Source: Ziziphus jujuba (Eukaryota > Streptophyta > Magnoliopsida > Rosales > Rhamnaceae). Taken from it: DNA of 64,000 nt. The first letter of the stretch is position 1. Each line of letters starts with the position of its first letter. Positions 24,635-37,472 of the stretch are shown piece after piece. Both the position numbers and the translations under genes were made by a program. Below the pieces are notes generated by a model. It was not told the DNA's origin. It searched no databases and was given only the letters and a program-made list of their open reading frames with translations. The DNA is taken from contig NC_083389.1 of NCBI RefSeq assembly GCF_031755915.1, positions 4,092,001 to 4,156,000 of the forward strand, written 5' to 3'.

Positions 24635-27600
24635 ATGGCTTCTTCAAGTTTTTCAACTCCTTCTCCTCCTATCTTTAATGGGGAGAACTACAACATTTGG
24701 AGTATCAAGATGCAAGCCTACTTGAAGGCTTATGGTCTTTGGTAGTTCACCATAAATCCCTAAGAACCCGATCCTTTGAGACAAGGGACAACGGTCAACC
24801 AAATCAAGCACCATGAGGAGGAATTGGCTAAAGGTTTCAAGGCTCTCATCGCCATTCATTCTTGTATTAGTGATACCATTTTCACAAGGATAATGGCATG
24901 TGAGAGTGCCAAAGAAGCTTGGGACAAACTTCAAGATGAGTTCCAAGGGAGTGCAAGGACAAGGCAAATGCAAATCCTTAACCCAAGGAGGGAGTTTGAG
25001 ACTATCAAGATGAAAGACAAAGAAACGGTTAAGGAGTTCACCACAAGGCTTCTTAATGTGGTGAATCAAATTAGGGTGCTAGGTGAAAGATTAAGTGACC
25101 AAAGGATTGTGGAGAAGGTGTTGGTCTCCTTGCCCGAGAGGTTTGAAGCTAAGATATCTTCATTGGAGGAGTCAAGGAACCTAAATGAAATTTCCTTGAC
25201 CGAGTTGGTGAATGCCTTGCAAGCTACGGAGCAAAGGAGGAGGATTAGACATGAAGAATCAATGGAGGCTGCATTTGTGTCTAAACAACATCAAAAGACA
25301 CAAAATCAAAAGAAGAACAAGCTTAAGGTCATAAAGGATAAAGGTGAAACTAGCAAACCCGAGAGGAAGTCCTATGAACCTTGTCACCATTGCAAGAAGA
25401 GAGATCATCATCCAAGAAGGTGTTGGTGGAGGCCGGATGCATTTTGCCATAAATGCCAACAAAAGGGTCATGTGGATAGAGTATGCAAGGCAAACAAGAA
25501 AGATAAGCAACAAGCAAATGTTGCTAAAGATAATGCAAGTGATAGTGAATCCGAAGAGTTGTTTGTTGCTACTTGTTTTAGTAGCATCAAGAATGATGAA
25601 GGATGGATCATTGATAGTGGAGCAACACACCATATGTCTCACAAGCATGAGTGGTTCACAAACTTGGATAGGAGTAGCCACAACAAAGTCAAAATTGGAA
25701 ATGGAGCCTTGATGGAAGTGAAAGGCAAAGGAGATGTGGTGATACACACCACCAAAGGTATCAAAACTATCCATGATGTTCTCTATGTACCTTCTTTATG
25801 TGAGAACTTACTTAGTGTAGGTCAAATGCTTGAGAACAAATATGCATTACACTTCTCAAACATGACATGCACTATAGTTGGTCCACATGGAAATGAATTA
25901 ATGTGTGTTGGAATGAAGAACAAGAATTTTAGGTTGAATATGGATGAAAATGGTGCATCAGTTGCATTGAACACCAAAGTTGAGAACACCTCTCAACTTT
26001 GGCATAAAAGACTAGGCCATGCTAGCTTTAAGTCAATGGTAGGCACACATGAACTTGTTAGAGACATGCCATTGGTGGAGAAGCAAGAACATGTGTGTGA
26101 AGTGTGTCAAAAAGGAAAGCATACTAGGCTAGCATTTCAATCTTGTTCTTGGAGATCAAAGGAGAAGCTAGGACTTATACATTTAGATATTTGTGGTCCT
26201 ATGAGTGTTCCATCCTTAAATGGCAGCAAGTATTTCATAACTTTCATTGATGATTACTCAAGAATGTGTTGGGTGTATTTCCTTGAAAGAAAATCACAAG
26301 CTTTGGAGAAGTTTGTAGAATTTATGAAGTTAGTGCAAAATCAATCCGGTTGCACTATAAAGGTGTTAAGGACGGACAATGGTGGGGAATACACAAGTGA
26401 GGCTTTCAAACAACTTTGTAAGGATCACGGTATAGTTCATCAATTCACTACACCATACACACCACAACAAAATGGTGTATGTGAAAGGAAGAACCGTACC
26501 ATCATGGTGATGGCTAGATGTTTGTTGTTTGAAAGTGGCTTGCCAAAAAAGTTTTAGGCCGAAGGAGTTAATACATCCATCTACATCCAAAATAGGCTTT
26601 ACTCCAAGTCTTTGAGGAGTAAAACCCCATTTGAGCTTTGGTTTGGATATAAGCCTTCTCTTGATCATCTAAGGGTATTTGGAAGCATTAGTTACATCCT
26701 AGTACCACAAGAGAAGAGACGAAAGCTTGATGAAAGGTCACAAGTTGGTGTTTTGGTTGGCTATAGTGATGTGACCAAGGGATATAGAGTGTATAACCTG
26801 GAAACCAAGAAACTTGTGATAAGTAGAGATGTGAAAGTTGATGAGGAAGCTAAATGGGTTTGTAGTAAGGAGGAGTTGGCTAGTATGGATGAAAACAATC
26901 AGCTTGAAGCTCATGATAATGATGAGGAACAAGGAAATGATGAAAGTGCTGCCCATGATGATGAATATGATGAGAATGAGCTAGAAATCTCCATAGGGGC
27001 TGATTTGGAGATTGGTGATGGTGTGAGAGGCACAAGACCTCTTAATGAGACTTATGAAAGGTGTAATGTGGCATTGAGTGATCCAATCAATGTCCATGAG
27101 GCTATGGCAAGAAAAGAGTGGAGACAAGCCATGCAAGATGAAATCGATGTGATAAACAAGAATGACACTTGGAGCTTGGTAACAAAACCGAAGGGAAAGA
27201 ATGCTATTGGGGTGAAGTGGATCTTTAGGACCAAGTACAATCCGGATGGGTCCATAAATAAGCACAAGGCAAGGCTTGTTGTCAAAGGATATGCATAACA
27301 AGCCGGTGTGGATTATGGAGAGACTTTTGCACCGGTTGCAAGGATGGAAACCATATGACTTCTTCTTGCAATTTTGGCACAAAAGTCTTGGAAAGTATAT
27401 CACCTTGATGTGAAGTCAGCCTTCTTGAATGGAATATTGAAGGAGGAGGTCTATGTTGTGCAACCCAAAGGTTTTGTGAAGAAAGGAAGTGAAGATAAGG
27501 TATACAAGCTACACAAGGCCTTGTACGGCCTTAAACAAGCTCCTAGGGCATGGTATGCCAAGATAGATGGTTTTTTGACAAAGCATGGATTTAGGAGGAG

Positions 27601-28608
27601 TCCTAATGAGCCTACATTGTATACTAGGACTCATGGTTGCATGGTGTTGGTGTCTCTTTATGTTGATGACCTTCTAGTGACCGGTGGTAATGAGAAAGAA
27701 GTGAGCAATTTCAAAAGTGAGCTAGAATTGAATTTTGAGATGTCTAGCCTTGGAGAGATGAAATACTTTCTTGGAATTGAAGTTGTCCAATCATCCAAGG
27801 GCATCTTCATATCTCAAGAAAGCTATGTGAAGGAGTTGCTCAAGAAGTTTGACATGGAAGATTGTAATAGCGTTGCCACACCTATGAATGAAGGCACCAA
27901 GTTGGTGAAGGATGATGATTCTCCAAAGGTAAATCCTTCCATCTATAGAAGTTTAATTGGTAGCCTTTTATATGTATGCTCTACTAGACCGGATATCATG
28001 TTTAGTGTGGCTGTTTTGTTAATATTTATGCATAGTCCATCACAAAATCATCTTAGTTGTGCAAAAAGAATCCTAAGGTATTTGAAAGGTACTAGTGATT
28101 TTGGTATATGGTACAAGGATGGCATGAATGAAGCTTTGCTTGGTTATAGTGATAGTGATTGGGCTGGTTCTTTGGATGATAGCAAGAGCACATCGGGCTA
28201 CATTTACACTCTTGGAAATGGTCCTTTCTCATGGAATTCCAAGAAGCAACAAACCGTTGCATAAAGCACCGCGGAAGCCGAGTATATTGCTTGCTCAAGT
28301 TGTGCTAATCAAGGTGTTTGGCTTAGGAAATTATTGGAGGACTTGAGCTTGAAGCCAGAGGAAGCCACGGTAATATTGTGTGACAATACTTCAGCAATAT
28401 CAATTGCACAGTACAACATGGGAGGACCAAGCATATACCGGTCAAGTATCATTCCTTAAGGGAATTTGAAGCAAGTGGTGAAGTGAAGTTGGAGTATGTG
28501 ACTTCCGAGGAGAACTTGGCGGATATCTTCACCAAGCCATTGGGAAAGAAGATATTTGAGATATTGAGAGGACTTCTCAATGTCTCATACAAAATTGCCA
28601 AGGAGGAG
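24635..28608 (+). pseudogene. B2 gag-pol polyprotein with six stops
   Basis: One continuous copia frame from ATG 24635, interrupted by TAG 24743, TAA 24761, TAG 26555, TAA 27296, TGA 27356 and TAA 28262, then a deletion of several bases near 28405. Domains in order: gag; CX2CX4HX4C knuckle at about 25443-25484; protease IIDSGATHHM at about 25608; pre-integrase LWHKRLGHA; integrase catalytic residues in HLDICGP (about 26180), RTDNGGEY (about 26370) and NGVCERKNR (about 26470); RT with YVDD at 27659-27670; RNase H YSDSDWAG near 28145 and AEAEY near 28277. The longest open stretch, 24776-26557, spans late gag to integrase. Confidence 0.93.
28600..28608 (+). promoter_or_regulatory. B2 polypurine tract
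   Basis: aaggaggag directly precedes the 3' LTR at 28609; the same tract precedes the B1 3' LTR at 11895. Expected plus-strand primer for reverse transcription. Confidence 0.85.
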
Positions 28609-29644
28609 TGTTGAAGTGTGACAATTTTGCCACTTGATGGTGCATGTCATCGGCTAGCATGCACACCTTGGTATCAAATCCTTTCCTTTTATGAGTTTAT
28701 ATTTTTTTGTATGTTTTTTAATTGATGCAAGGTATATTTTGATAATGTTTTGTGCCTAAGTTATGTATGCAAAATTATAGGCAAAATTATGCACAAAAGA
28801 GTAGGAATGTTATGCTTGAAATGCCTATGGTGCTGGATTCATAATTTCCAGCAACATAGCTCCACTATTTATATTATATCTCAGGTTGCAAATGGATTTT
28901 TGGGCTGAAATTTGGAGGGATTTCTACAGACATATATAGAAGACTAGGGTTCAAATTTGAGGTCACAATGACATGGGAAAGTCTATTTTCTATTCCAAAC
29001 AGATTGCTGTATCTGATGGGCCCAGTATGCAGAGTATGGGCCAGTTTTGGAGCTGTTTGGCCCATGATCCAGTTCCAGAACTTTCCTAGCTCTTGGAACA
29101 ATATTTATTGATGACCAAGGATTCTTCAAACCAAGTTTTATAAGTAGATACAAAGGGGAACTAAGTAGGTGAAGCTAGTTTGGTTGTTTACCCAAACTAG
29201 TTAAACAATAGGAACTTAGTTCAAACCATGTGCCACTTTTTACTATATTTGGAATAGACATGTTGCAGCTGGTTTTTACCTCTTTTGTGTATGAAAAGTT
29301 AGGCGTTGACCATTTTACTTTTTAAATTTCAAATACTTTACTCATTTTGTAAGCTCACATGCTTGGCATGTGTGAACTAGTTGTAATTTCAAGCTTATAT
29401 TGTAAAATGAATGAAATGGCTACACATCCAAGCCTTAGTTTCAAAAGCCAACGTGTTCCTCTTCTTCTTATCTCTTCTTCAACACCTTAGAACACTTTAG
29501 GAACCCTAAAAACCAGAAAACACCATAACCAAAACCTAAAAACACAACTCACACACAACCATTCCCAAGAGCATCACCAAAAGCTTGCTTGTTGCTAACA
29601 CTTCAAGCTAGCTTGCTCTTGGTCATAACCTTCTCACCCCAACA
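28609..29644 (+). repeat. B2 3' LTR
   Basis: 1036 bp, TGTTGAAGTGTGACAATTTT to ACCCCAACA, with the same palindromic block as the 5' LTR. Confidence 0.95.
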
Positions 29645-29911
29645 ATATGATATATCAAAAAAATCGTTTTTAGTATTTAATGATTCCTAAAAGCAGATTC
29701 ATCCTCTTTTCTATTTGTGTTGTGGTCATTTAATTTGGTAATAGAAATAATGATAATAACGAATAGAAAGAAATTAATGGTCTGGATCGTGTATCAATGG
29801 CCAATCTTCGGTAGAAAAGAAGGTTCCTTGAAAACAATTATTTATTTCTATTTTAGCTTCTCTTTTTTTTTTCCAACAAAAAACTGAAAAACAGAAGAAG
29901 TGTGGGGAGAA

Positions 29912-30179
29912 ATGACAAGAAGATATTGGAACATCAATTTGGAAGAGATGATGGGAGGAGGAGTTCATTTTGGTCATGGTACTAGGAAATGGAATCTTTG
30001 AATGGCACCTTATATCTCTGCAAAGTGTAAAGGTATTCATATTATAAATCTTACCAGAACTGCTACATTTTTGGCAGAAGCTTGTGATTTAGTTTTTGAT
30101 GTTGCAAGTAGGGGAAAACAATTCTTAATTGTTGGTACCAAAAATAAAGTAGCAAATTCAATAGCACAGGCTGCAATAA
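29912..30179 (+). pseudogene. rps2: rps2, 5' third (NUPT)
   Basis: Ribosomal protein S2. Starts [20 protein letters not shown] at 29912 in the normal position after rpoC2. CGA is TGA at 29999, after which the frame continues [20 protein letters not shown] ... [19 protein letters not shown] and then changes abruptly to rps16 intron sequence. About 90 of 236 codons remain. Confidence 0.92.
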
Positions 30180-30809
30180 ACCCAATGATTCAAGGCAAAG
30201 ATAAAGGATCTTGGAACAAGGAAATACCATTTTCAATTGTCCCAATAACTAGATCAGAGTGCAGAATCAAAGAGATTCTAAAAGAGACAGTCAAAAGGGG
30301 GGTTAGGGACCACTCAATAAATGAAATGATTAAAAGGTTTCCTTGAGTTATTTGGGAGTGATCCAACTTGAATTATGAGGGTACAAATTGTAAATATGAA
30401 TAATTTTGTTGGTGGAGGAAAGAATAAGTATTTAAGTCATAGTCTAGGTGATTTGATTATTTTATGGATATATTTGACCTTATCATTGTATACATAGATA
30501 TAATTTCCAATTTTCTTGAGCCCTACGAGGAGAAAACTTCTTATACGTTTCTAGGGGGGATTGTTCATCTATCCCAATGAACCATTTATCGAATCATTGC
30601 AAGTGATGTTCAATCTAGAAGAGAAGGAAGAGATCTTTGGAAAATGGATTTTTAGGACCCCGATCAAGAATCATACCTATTTAAATGTTCCTGCTATTCT
30701 ATATTTCCTTGAAAAAGGCGCTCAACCTACAGGAACTGTTCATGATATTTCAAAGAAAGCGGGGGTTTTTACGAAACTTACCCTTAATCACGAAACAATA
30801 GTCAATTAA
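30180..30809 (+). pseudogene. rps16: rps16 intron 3' part and exon 2 (NUPT)
   Basis: Ribosomal protein S16. From about 30180 the sequence reads as the 3' part of the group II intron, ending with a domain V-like segment (gagccctacgaggagaaaac, 30519-30538). Exon 2 starts at about 30580 with [17 protein letters not shown], hits a stop, shifts frame and continues [20 protein letters not shown] to TAA 30807-30809. Exon 1 is lost at the rps2 junction. The frames at 30002-30346 and 30561-30809 are artefacts across the junction and the intron-exon border. Confidence 0.88.
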
Positions 30810-31476
30810 TGAAAAATTAATGAAATATATCAAAATGAAATATATAAATAAAAAAGGTGGAGATCACTTGTAGAGAGCTTTGTATAGTCTTTTCTCTACT
30901 AGTCTCTTTTAATTTGTTATTCCTACTTTTGATTTTGGGTATTACCATTAATGGTAATGGGGGTTAGTTGGATTCCTATGAACAAATAAAAAGGGGGATT
31001 AAGCTTTTTTCTTTTACTTATATTGATTGATTGACTAAATCCGAGCTTTTTTCTACTTCTTTGTTTTTGTTTCGTTACTACATTTTTCTTGCATCTTTAT
31101 ACCTTATTTGTCTATATGTCAGTTAGCTATGTAGTGCCAATCCAACACAAGTCCTTGTTTTTTTAATTTGAATTTATAACATTTTATTTTTTTCTAGTTC
31201 TCCATTGTATTGTTTTCACAAATACTCATATTGTCAATAGTGTATCAAATAAATATAATTCGAATATGGATAAATGGATCTACTTTTCTTCGTGCCATAG
31301 ATTTGATTTCATTCAAGGAATGCGTTCATTGAATTTTTTGTAATACAAGATTTTTTTTTTTTTTGTATGATACAATTTGTTTTGCCATTTCAAATTCAAT
31401 TACGTCATGCAATTCAACCTTTTTATTTATTTTATTGGTATTCTGATTGTATCTACACATTTTAATTCTTTTATTC
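30810..31476. other. rps16-trnK spacer
   Basis: AT-rich plastid spacer with T-runs (around 31350). No gene recognised. Confidence 0.6.
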
Positions 31477-33656
31477 AGTTTGCTAACTCAATGGTAGAGT
31501 ATTCGGCTTTTAAGTGCGGCTAGCATCTTTAACACATTTGTATGAAGCAATGGATTCGTCCATACAACCGGTAGAGTTTGTAAGATCATGACTTATCCTG
31601 TAAGGAATGAATGGAAAAAGTAGCAAGTCGTATCAATGGAGAATTCTGAGAATATTAAATTGATTGAATTCTTGGTGTGGCAGGAAAAAGAAATTGGAAA
31701 ATCAATTTCAAGTCGGATCGAGTGAATAAATGGATTGAGCCCAACTATGGCCCCAATTATAGGGAAACAAAGAGTAATGAGCTTTTGGTCTTCATTTTTG
31801 AATGATTATCTGAATGATTACCAGAACTAATTGGATGTTAAAAATATAGTAGTTCTTGATGCGGGAAAGGCTTTTCCATGAGGGATTATCCATTTTTTAT
31901 GAGTCCTACCTATTAGGTATTCTCCACTATGAGGTGGAGATAAATGTGTAGAAGAAGGCAGTATATTGATAAAGAGTTTTTATTTATTTATTTATTTTTT
32001 TCAAAATCAAAAAAGTGATTGGATTGCAAAGATAAAGGATTTCTAACCATCTTGTTATCTTAGACTGAACATAAACCTCTTAGATGAAAAAATAGAGGAT
32101 AGAGCGTCTGTCGATGGTCTTACCTTTTTCTGAGGTATCTATTTTTTTCTTACTATAATACCTTGTTTTGACTGTATCGTACTATGTATCATTTGATAAC
32201 CCAATAGACCCCTTATCTCCAGTTCAAATCAAATTTCAAATGGAAGAATTTCAAAGATATTTCAAACTAGATAGATCTCAGAACCATTTAAATTATGTAT
32301 CAGATGTATGAATATCCTAACCCATTCATCTGGAAATCTTGATTTAAACCCTTCGCTACTGGGCGAAAGATGCCCCTTCTTGGCATTTATTACAGCTTTT
32401 TCTTCACGAGTATTATAATTGGAATAGTTTTATTACTCCAAAAAAATATATTTCTTTTTTTTTTGAAAAGTAATTCAAGATTTTTCTTGTTTCTATATAA
32501 TTCTGCTATTTATGAATATGAATCCATCTTACTTTTTCTCTGTAATTGATCTTCTCATTTACAATTAACATTTTTTGGGGTATTTTTTAAGCGAATTTAT
32601 TTCTATGGAAAAATAAAACATCCTCTACGAGAAGTCTTTTCTAATGATTTTCCGGTGGTCTTATGGTTCTTCATGGAGCCTTTCATGCATTATGTTAGAT
32701 ATCAAGGAAAATCAATTTTGGTTTCAAAAGATACACCTCTTCTAATGAATAAATGGAAATATTTTCTTGTCCTTTTGTGGCCATTCATTTTTACATGTGG
32801 GCCCAATCACGAATGAGCTATATAAACCAATTAGCCAACCATTCTTTAGACTTTTTACGCTATCATCTTTTAGTGGTACGGAGTCAAATGCTAGAAAATT
32901 CATTTATAATGCATAATGCTATAAAGAAGCTTGATAAATTAGTTCTAATTAGCCCAATGATCGGATCATTGGCTAAAATGAAATTTTGTAACACATTAAG
33001 ACATCCTTTTAGTAAGTGGACCTAGGCCGATTCGTCAGATTTTGAGATTATCGACTGATTTCCCCATATATGTACAGATCTTTCTCATTATTTCAGTGGA
33101 TCCTAAAAAAGGTTTGTATCGAATAAAATATATACTTTGACTTTTTTGTCTTAAAACTTTGGCTCGTAAACACAAAAGTACTGTATGAAGACTAGGTTTG
33201 GAATTATTGGAAGAGTTCTTTATGCAGCAAGAAGGGGTTCTTTCTTTGATTTTTCCAAGAATTTATTCGACTTTTTGAAGGTTATATAAAGGGCGAATTT
33301 GGTATTTGGATATTGTTTGCATCAATGATTTGGTCAGTCATGAATGATTAGCTATTCAACCATGGAAATGGAAATTATCCATAAATGCTGAAGAGATAAC
33401 AAAAAATGTATTTAGTCATCTATTATGAAATTTTCATGTAGTAAGAGTAAGGGTTAATCAACTGAATATTCAACTTTCTTAGAGGCTTGTCTACGGAAGG
33501 AGCTGGATTTTAGATGTATACATAAGGAATGCCATGTGCAATGAAAAATGCAAGAATGGTGGGAATTGATTTTTACCTATTTTTTATTTTCTAACTATAT
33601 GAAGTAAATTATCCACTCCATCCGACTAGTTGCCGGTTCAAATGCCAAGCAACCCA
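31477..33656 (+). tRNA. trnK: trnK-UUU pseudogene, split, with matK in its intron
   Basis: The 5' exon is at 31477-31513 (TTGCTAACTCAATGGTAGAG ... GGCTTTTAA, anticodon TTT kept; the leading GGG is AGT). The 3' exon is at 33626-33656 (ctagttgccggttcaaatgc ... aaccca). The group II intron between them begins GTGCGG and ends near atccactccatccga. The 3' exon T-arm (ccggttcaaatgccaag) is mispaired. Spacing is shorter than in plastids because matK is shortened. Confidence 0.88.
32240..33347 (+). pseudogene. matK: matK, shortened (NUPT)
   Basis: Intron maturase encoded inside trnK. ATG at 32240 opens MEEFQRYFKLDRSQ and the last codons CAT GAA TGA end at 33347. Length is about 1.1 kb against the usual 1.5 kb, so about 400 bases are deleted internally, and frameshifts abound. 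The block 32753-33025 ([20 protein letters not shown]) is still readable. The maturase domain near the 3' end has decayed. Confidence 0.92.
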
Positions 33657-33957
33657 TTCTAATTATTCTATTGGAATCACATGTATCTAAATTAAATCCA
33701 AATTTTAATCCAAATTTTGTAACTTATTTTACTTTTATTTTATTTTTATTCAATTTATTTATTTATTTTATTAAAAAAATGGATGAAGCTAGATAGATAA
33801 AAACCTTGATATATCTATGGATGTTGAATATTGGTTGACATGGGTATATAAGTCATGTTATACTGTTGAATAACAAGCCCTCGATTATCTATTTACGGAA
33901 AATTCATGTGCTCGGGAGTTCCTGATGATTAATAATTAAATAAACAAAGATTTTACC
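33657..33957. other. trnK-psbA spacer with psbA leader
   Basis: AT-rich spacer; holds the psbA promoter (separate entry) and a leader ending taaacaaagattttacc before the psbA start. Confidence 0.7.
33835..33864 (+). promoter_or_regulatory. psbA promoter (bacterial type), sequence preserved
   Basis: -35 TTGACA at 33835-33840 and -10 TATACT at 33859-33864 with 18 bases between, plus the internal tatata at 33845-33850 typical of psbA. In plastids it is read by the plastid-encoded polymerase; in the nucleus that enzyme is absent. Confidence 0.88.
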
Positions 33958-35019
<1,062 letters not shown>

Positions 35020-35055
35020 GACTTTGGTATTAGTGTATGTTGAATTATTGAACAT

Positions 35056-35109
35056 AAAGGAGCAATAATCAATTTCTTGTTCTAGCAAGAAGTTTCGTAT
35101 TGCTCCTTT
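35056..35109 (+). terminator. psbA 3' stem-loop
   Basis: Inverted arms aaaggagcaata (35056-35067) and tattgctccttt (35098-35109), the RNA-stabilising hairpin that normally follows psbA. The second arm is repeated at about 35126-35147 (gtttggtattgctcctttaggag-like), giving two candidate 3' arms. Confidence 0.85.
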
Positions 35110-35369
35110 AGGAGTTTTTGAAGTTTGGTATTGCTCCTTTAGGAGGTTTTGTTTTACTTAAATTTTTTTGTTTACTTTATCTTTACTTTAACATACCCAT
35201 ACTGTTTTTATGTCGAAATTTTTAGTTTCAATATCCTTTTTGCAATTTTTTATTTTACATTTAAATTTAAAGGTTTCAATTCCATTTTTTCTTCTTTTAG
35301 TTTGAAGAATGAAAAAAAAAATGATAACCTATTTGTTTATAATTTGTAAGTTTGTAATTTGTAATAGGG
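35110..35369. other. psbA-trnH spacer
   Basis: AT-rich spacer; the frame at 35149-35349 is low-complexity and has no recognisable product. Confidence 0.65.
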
Positions 35370-35443
35370 GAAAATGTAGCCAAGTGGATCAAGGTAGTGG
35401 ATTGTGAATCCACCGTGCGTCGGTTCAATTCCCATCATTTGCC
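35370..35443 (+). tRNA. trnH: trnH-GUG pseudogene
   Basis: ATGTAGCCAAGTGGATCAAGG ... GGATTGTGAATCC keeps the GTG anticodon, and the 3' arm is ttcaattcccatcatttgcc. The first bases (gaaa instead of gcgg) and the T-stem are damaged. Follows psbA as at the large single-copy border. Confidence 0.9.
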
Positions 35444-35549
35444 TATATATATATATTTAAATTAAAAGCAAAAAAAATATTTAAAATATTAAAATAATTA
35501 ACTATATATGCTATATATATTAACTAAATATACTATAGGTATTAACTAT

Positions 35550-36841
35550 TTTATGGTTCACCCCAACATTCCCCACTTGTTTGACTGTTGCTGAGCAGTT
35601 TTCGGATATCAAACGGACCTCCCCATAAAGTAATTTTAATGTAGTTGATTTCCCCTCTTTTGCAATCAGTTTCGCTATAGCACCTACTGCTCTAGCTAAT
35701 TGTCCACCCTTTCCAAGTGTGATATCTATGTTATGTATGGCTGTAGCTAAGGGCATAATGGTTGAAGTAGATTCTTCTTTTTGATCAATCAAAACTCCTT
35801 CCTAAATTGTACAAACTTCTTCCAAAGCATACGGCTTTCTGGATGTGGATGATGATATCTATACAAATGGATCTTATATATATATATCGTATAATTCTTA
35901 TATATATCATATAATGAAGTACCACATGAGTGGATATATAGGAATCAAAATCTGTTGAATCGCTCATGTTATGATCTTCTACATCCTAGGTCTTCCTCTT
36001 CCTTCATCGGGCTTATGTTCTTCATGTAGCATTCAGACCGAATGACTCTATGAAATTACATTGATACTTCCACATATTACGGGTAACGTAGGAGACATCT
36101 CTATTTTTCCCCCCGGGACTCCTTAGAATTATCACTCCTTAGCTTTCAATTTGCCTCTGACCATCAATTGAAATGTGAATAACCCATCCTCATCTCTTTG
36201 AAACAAAGGGCGTTTTTGGTTCCGTTGGTGTTTGAAACAATTTTGTCTTCTCCATATTACTATATCTCTAAAGTTAATAATTTTATATGAGGAACTACTG
36301 AACTCAATCACCTGATGCCGTTACTCTTTAGTTTTTTTATTGAGGTCTATCTTATAGAGGTATTCAAATTGGATCAATGATCGATTTCTAGGTTTCATCA
36401 TAAACCTAATTGGTAACTTCCAATTACGTAATTCGATAGTTCAAACCGCACTCAAAGGTAGGGCATTTCCCATTTTTATAGGAACTTCTATACCAGAAAC
36501 AATGGTATCTCCAATTATATCCCCTCTAGGATGTAAAATATATTTTTTCTCACCATCCCCATAGTGTATGAGACAAATGTATGCATTTCGATTAGGATCA
36601 TATTCTAGAGTTACGATTCTATCATATATTCTTTTTCATTCTGTCGAAGATTGATTTTACAGTATAGATGGTTATGACCTCCCCTTCTATGCACTACGGT
36701 AATGATTCCTCTAGCATTACGACCTTTACCACAACGATGCTGCCCATAGATCAAATTATTTCGTGGATTGAATTTCACCTGACTGTCTACGGTTCCTTTG
36801 TGTGTGTTCAGGGTAGAAGTTTTGTATAAATGTATCGTGAT
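35550..36841 (-). pseudogene. rpl2: rpl2, two exons, 3' end missing (NUPT)
   Basis: Ribosomal protein L2. Exon 1 is at 36841-36452 (start ATG now [42 protein letters not shown]). The group II intron starts GTGCGG at 36451 and ends near 35767. Exon 2 covers [20 protein letters not shown] ... [14 protein letters not shown] and stops near 35550, so the last 350-400 bases are lost together with the inverted-repeat border. Exon 1 runs on from rpl23 without a stop. Confidence 0.9.
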
Positions 36842-36861
36842 GTTATTAAGTATTTTGATTG

Positions 36862-37141
36862 ACGTTCTTTTCTTTCTAACACGTGGAATACAATAACCCT
36901 GTTGAGGAATAATGATCATACGTCTGTAATGCATTGTATGTCCCATAATAGGTCCCATTATTCTACCCTTTCCTAGGAGTAGATGACTATTCATAGCTAC
37001 TACCTTGACACCAAAGAATAGTTCGACCCAATGCTTTATTTTTGTCCTAGTTGATCCTGATTCGACATTAGAAGTATATTGATTTTTCAACAATGACCAA
37101 ATACTTTTGTCTGTAAATACTACTTATTTGATTCCATCCAT
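36862..37141 (-). pseudogene. rpl23: rpl23 (NUPT)
   Basis: Ribosomal protein L23. ATG at 37141 (MDGIK then stop, VVFTDKSIW), then open from about 37093: [20 protein letters not shown] ... [20 protein letters not shown] ... RKKRT. The usual TAA after RKKRT is changed, so the frame reads into rpl2. Confidence 0.92.
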
Positions 37142-37311
37142 AAATCTATTTTCTTCCCTATTAGTTATAGTCTCAATAAGAATGCTAGTTCTTACTGTTC
37201 ATATGCCATGATATGAATATACCACACCAATTCATTACGTAGGGATGATGAGATTCCATTGATACAAAGCCAATTCCAATAGACTTATTTTATTGGAGGG
37301 TCCCATTGACG

Positions 37312-37385
37312 TGCATCTAGTAGGAATTGAACCTACGAATTTGCCAATTATGAGTTGGGCGCTTTAACCATTCAGCCATGGATGC
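37312..37385 (-). tRNA. trnI: trnI-CAU, nearly intact sequence
   Basis: 74 bases: GCATCCATGGCTGAATGGTT ... CAACTCATAATTGG with the CAT anticodon, 3' arm GTAGGTTCAATTCCTACTAG-ATGCA. Only two changes from the usual plastid sequence are noticed. Its normal place is between rpl23 and ycf2. Confidence 0.92.
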
Positions 37386-37472
37386 TTAGCGAGGATCCTC
37401 ATACATGGTGAATAACCAAATTCAAATTCAAATGAAATATTTAGGATAAATAAATGCAATTTAGGAGGACTC

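Larger units (their letters stand above)
23466..29644 (+). mobile_element. Ty1/copia element B2, structurally complete
   Basis: 6179 bp: LTR 23466-24500, primer site, gag-pol in one frame, purine tract, LTR 28609-29644. The target ATATG is duplicated at 23461-23465 and 29645-29649, and removing the element with one copy restores the rpoC2 frame. By eye the two LTRs differ at about two dozen positions in 1035, near 2 percent, so the insertion is fairly young relative to the decay of the host NUPT. Six nonsense changes and one small deletion disable it. Confidence 0.96.
21020..29690 (+). pseudogene. rpoC2: rpoC2, 3' part, split by copia element B2 (NUPT)
   Basis: Beta'' subunit of the plastid RNA polymerase. 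About 2.45 kb at 21020-23465 covers the C-terminal 60 percent ([79 protein letters not shown]). Many stops and frameshifts. Element B2 interrupts it at 23466, and the last 15 codons resume at 29645 (YDISKKSFLVFNDS, TAA 29688-29690). The N-terminal part is lost at the junction with rpoC1, and the segment just before ISKNL is shortened. Confidence 0.93.

Noticed and set aside
30002..30346. A fused gene of 114 codons across the rps2-rps16 join
   Set aside because: The second half is intron sequence that happens to be open; no start of its own and no known domain.
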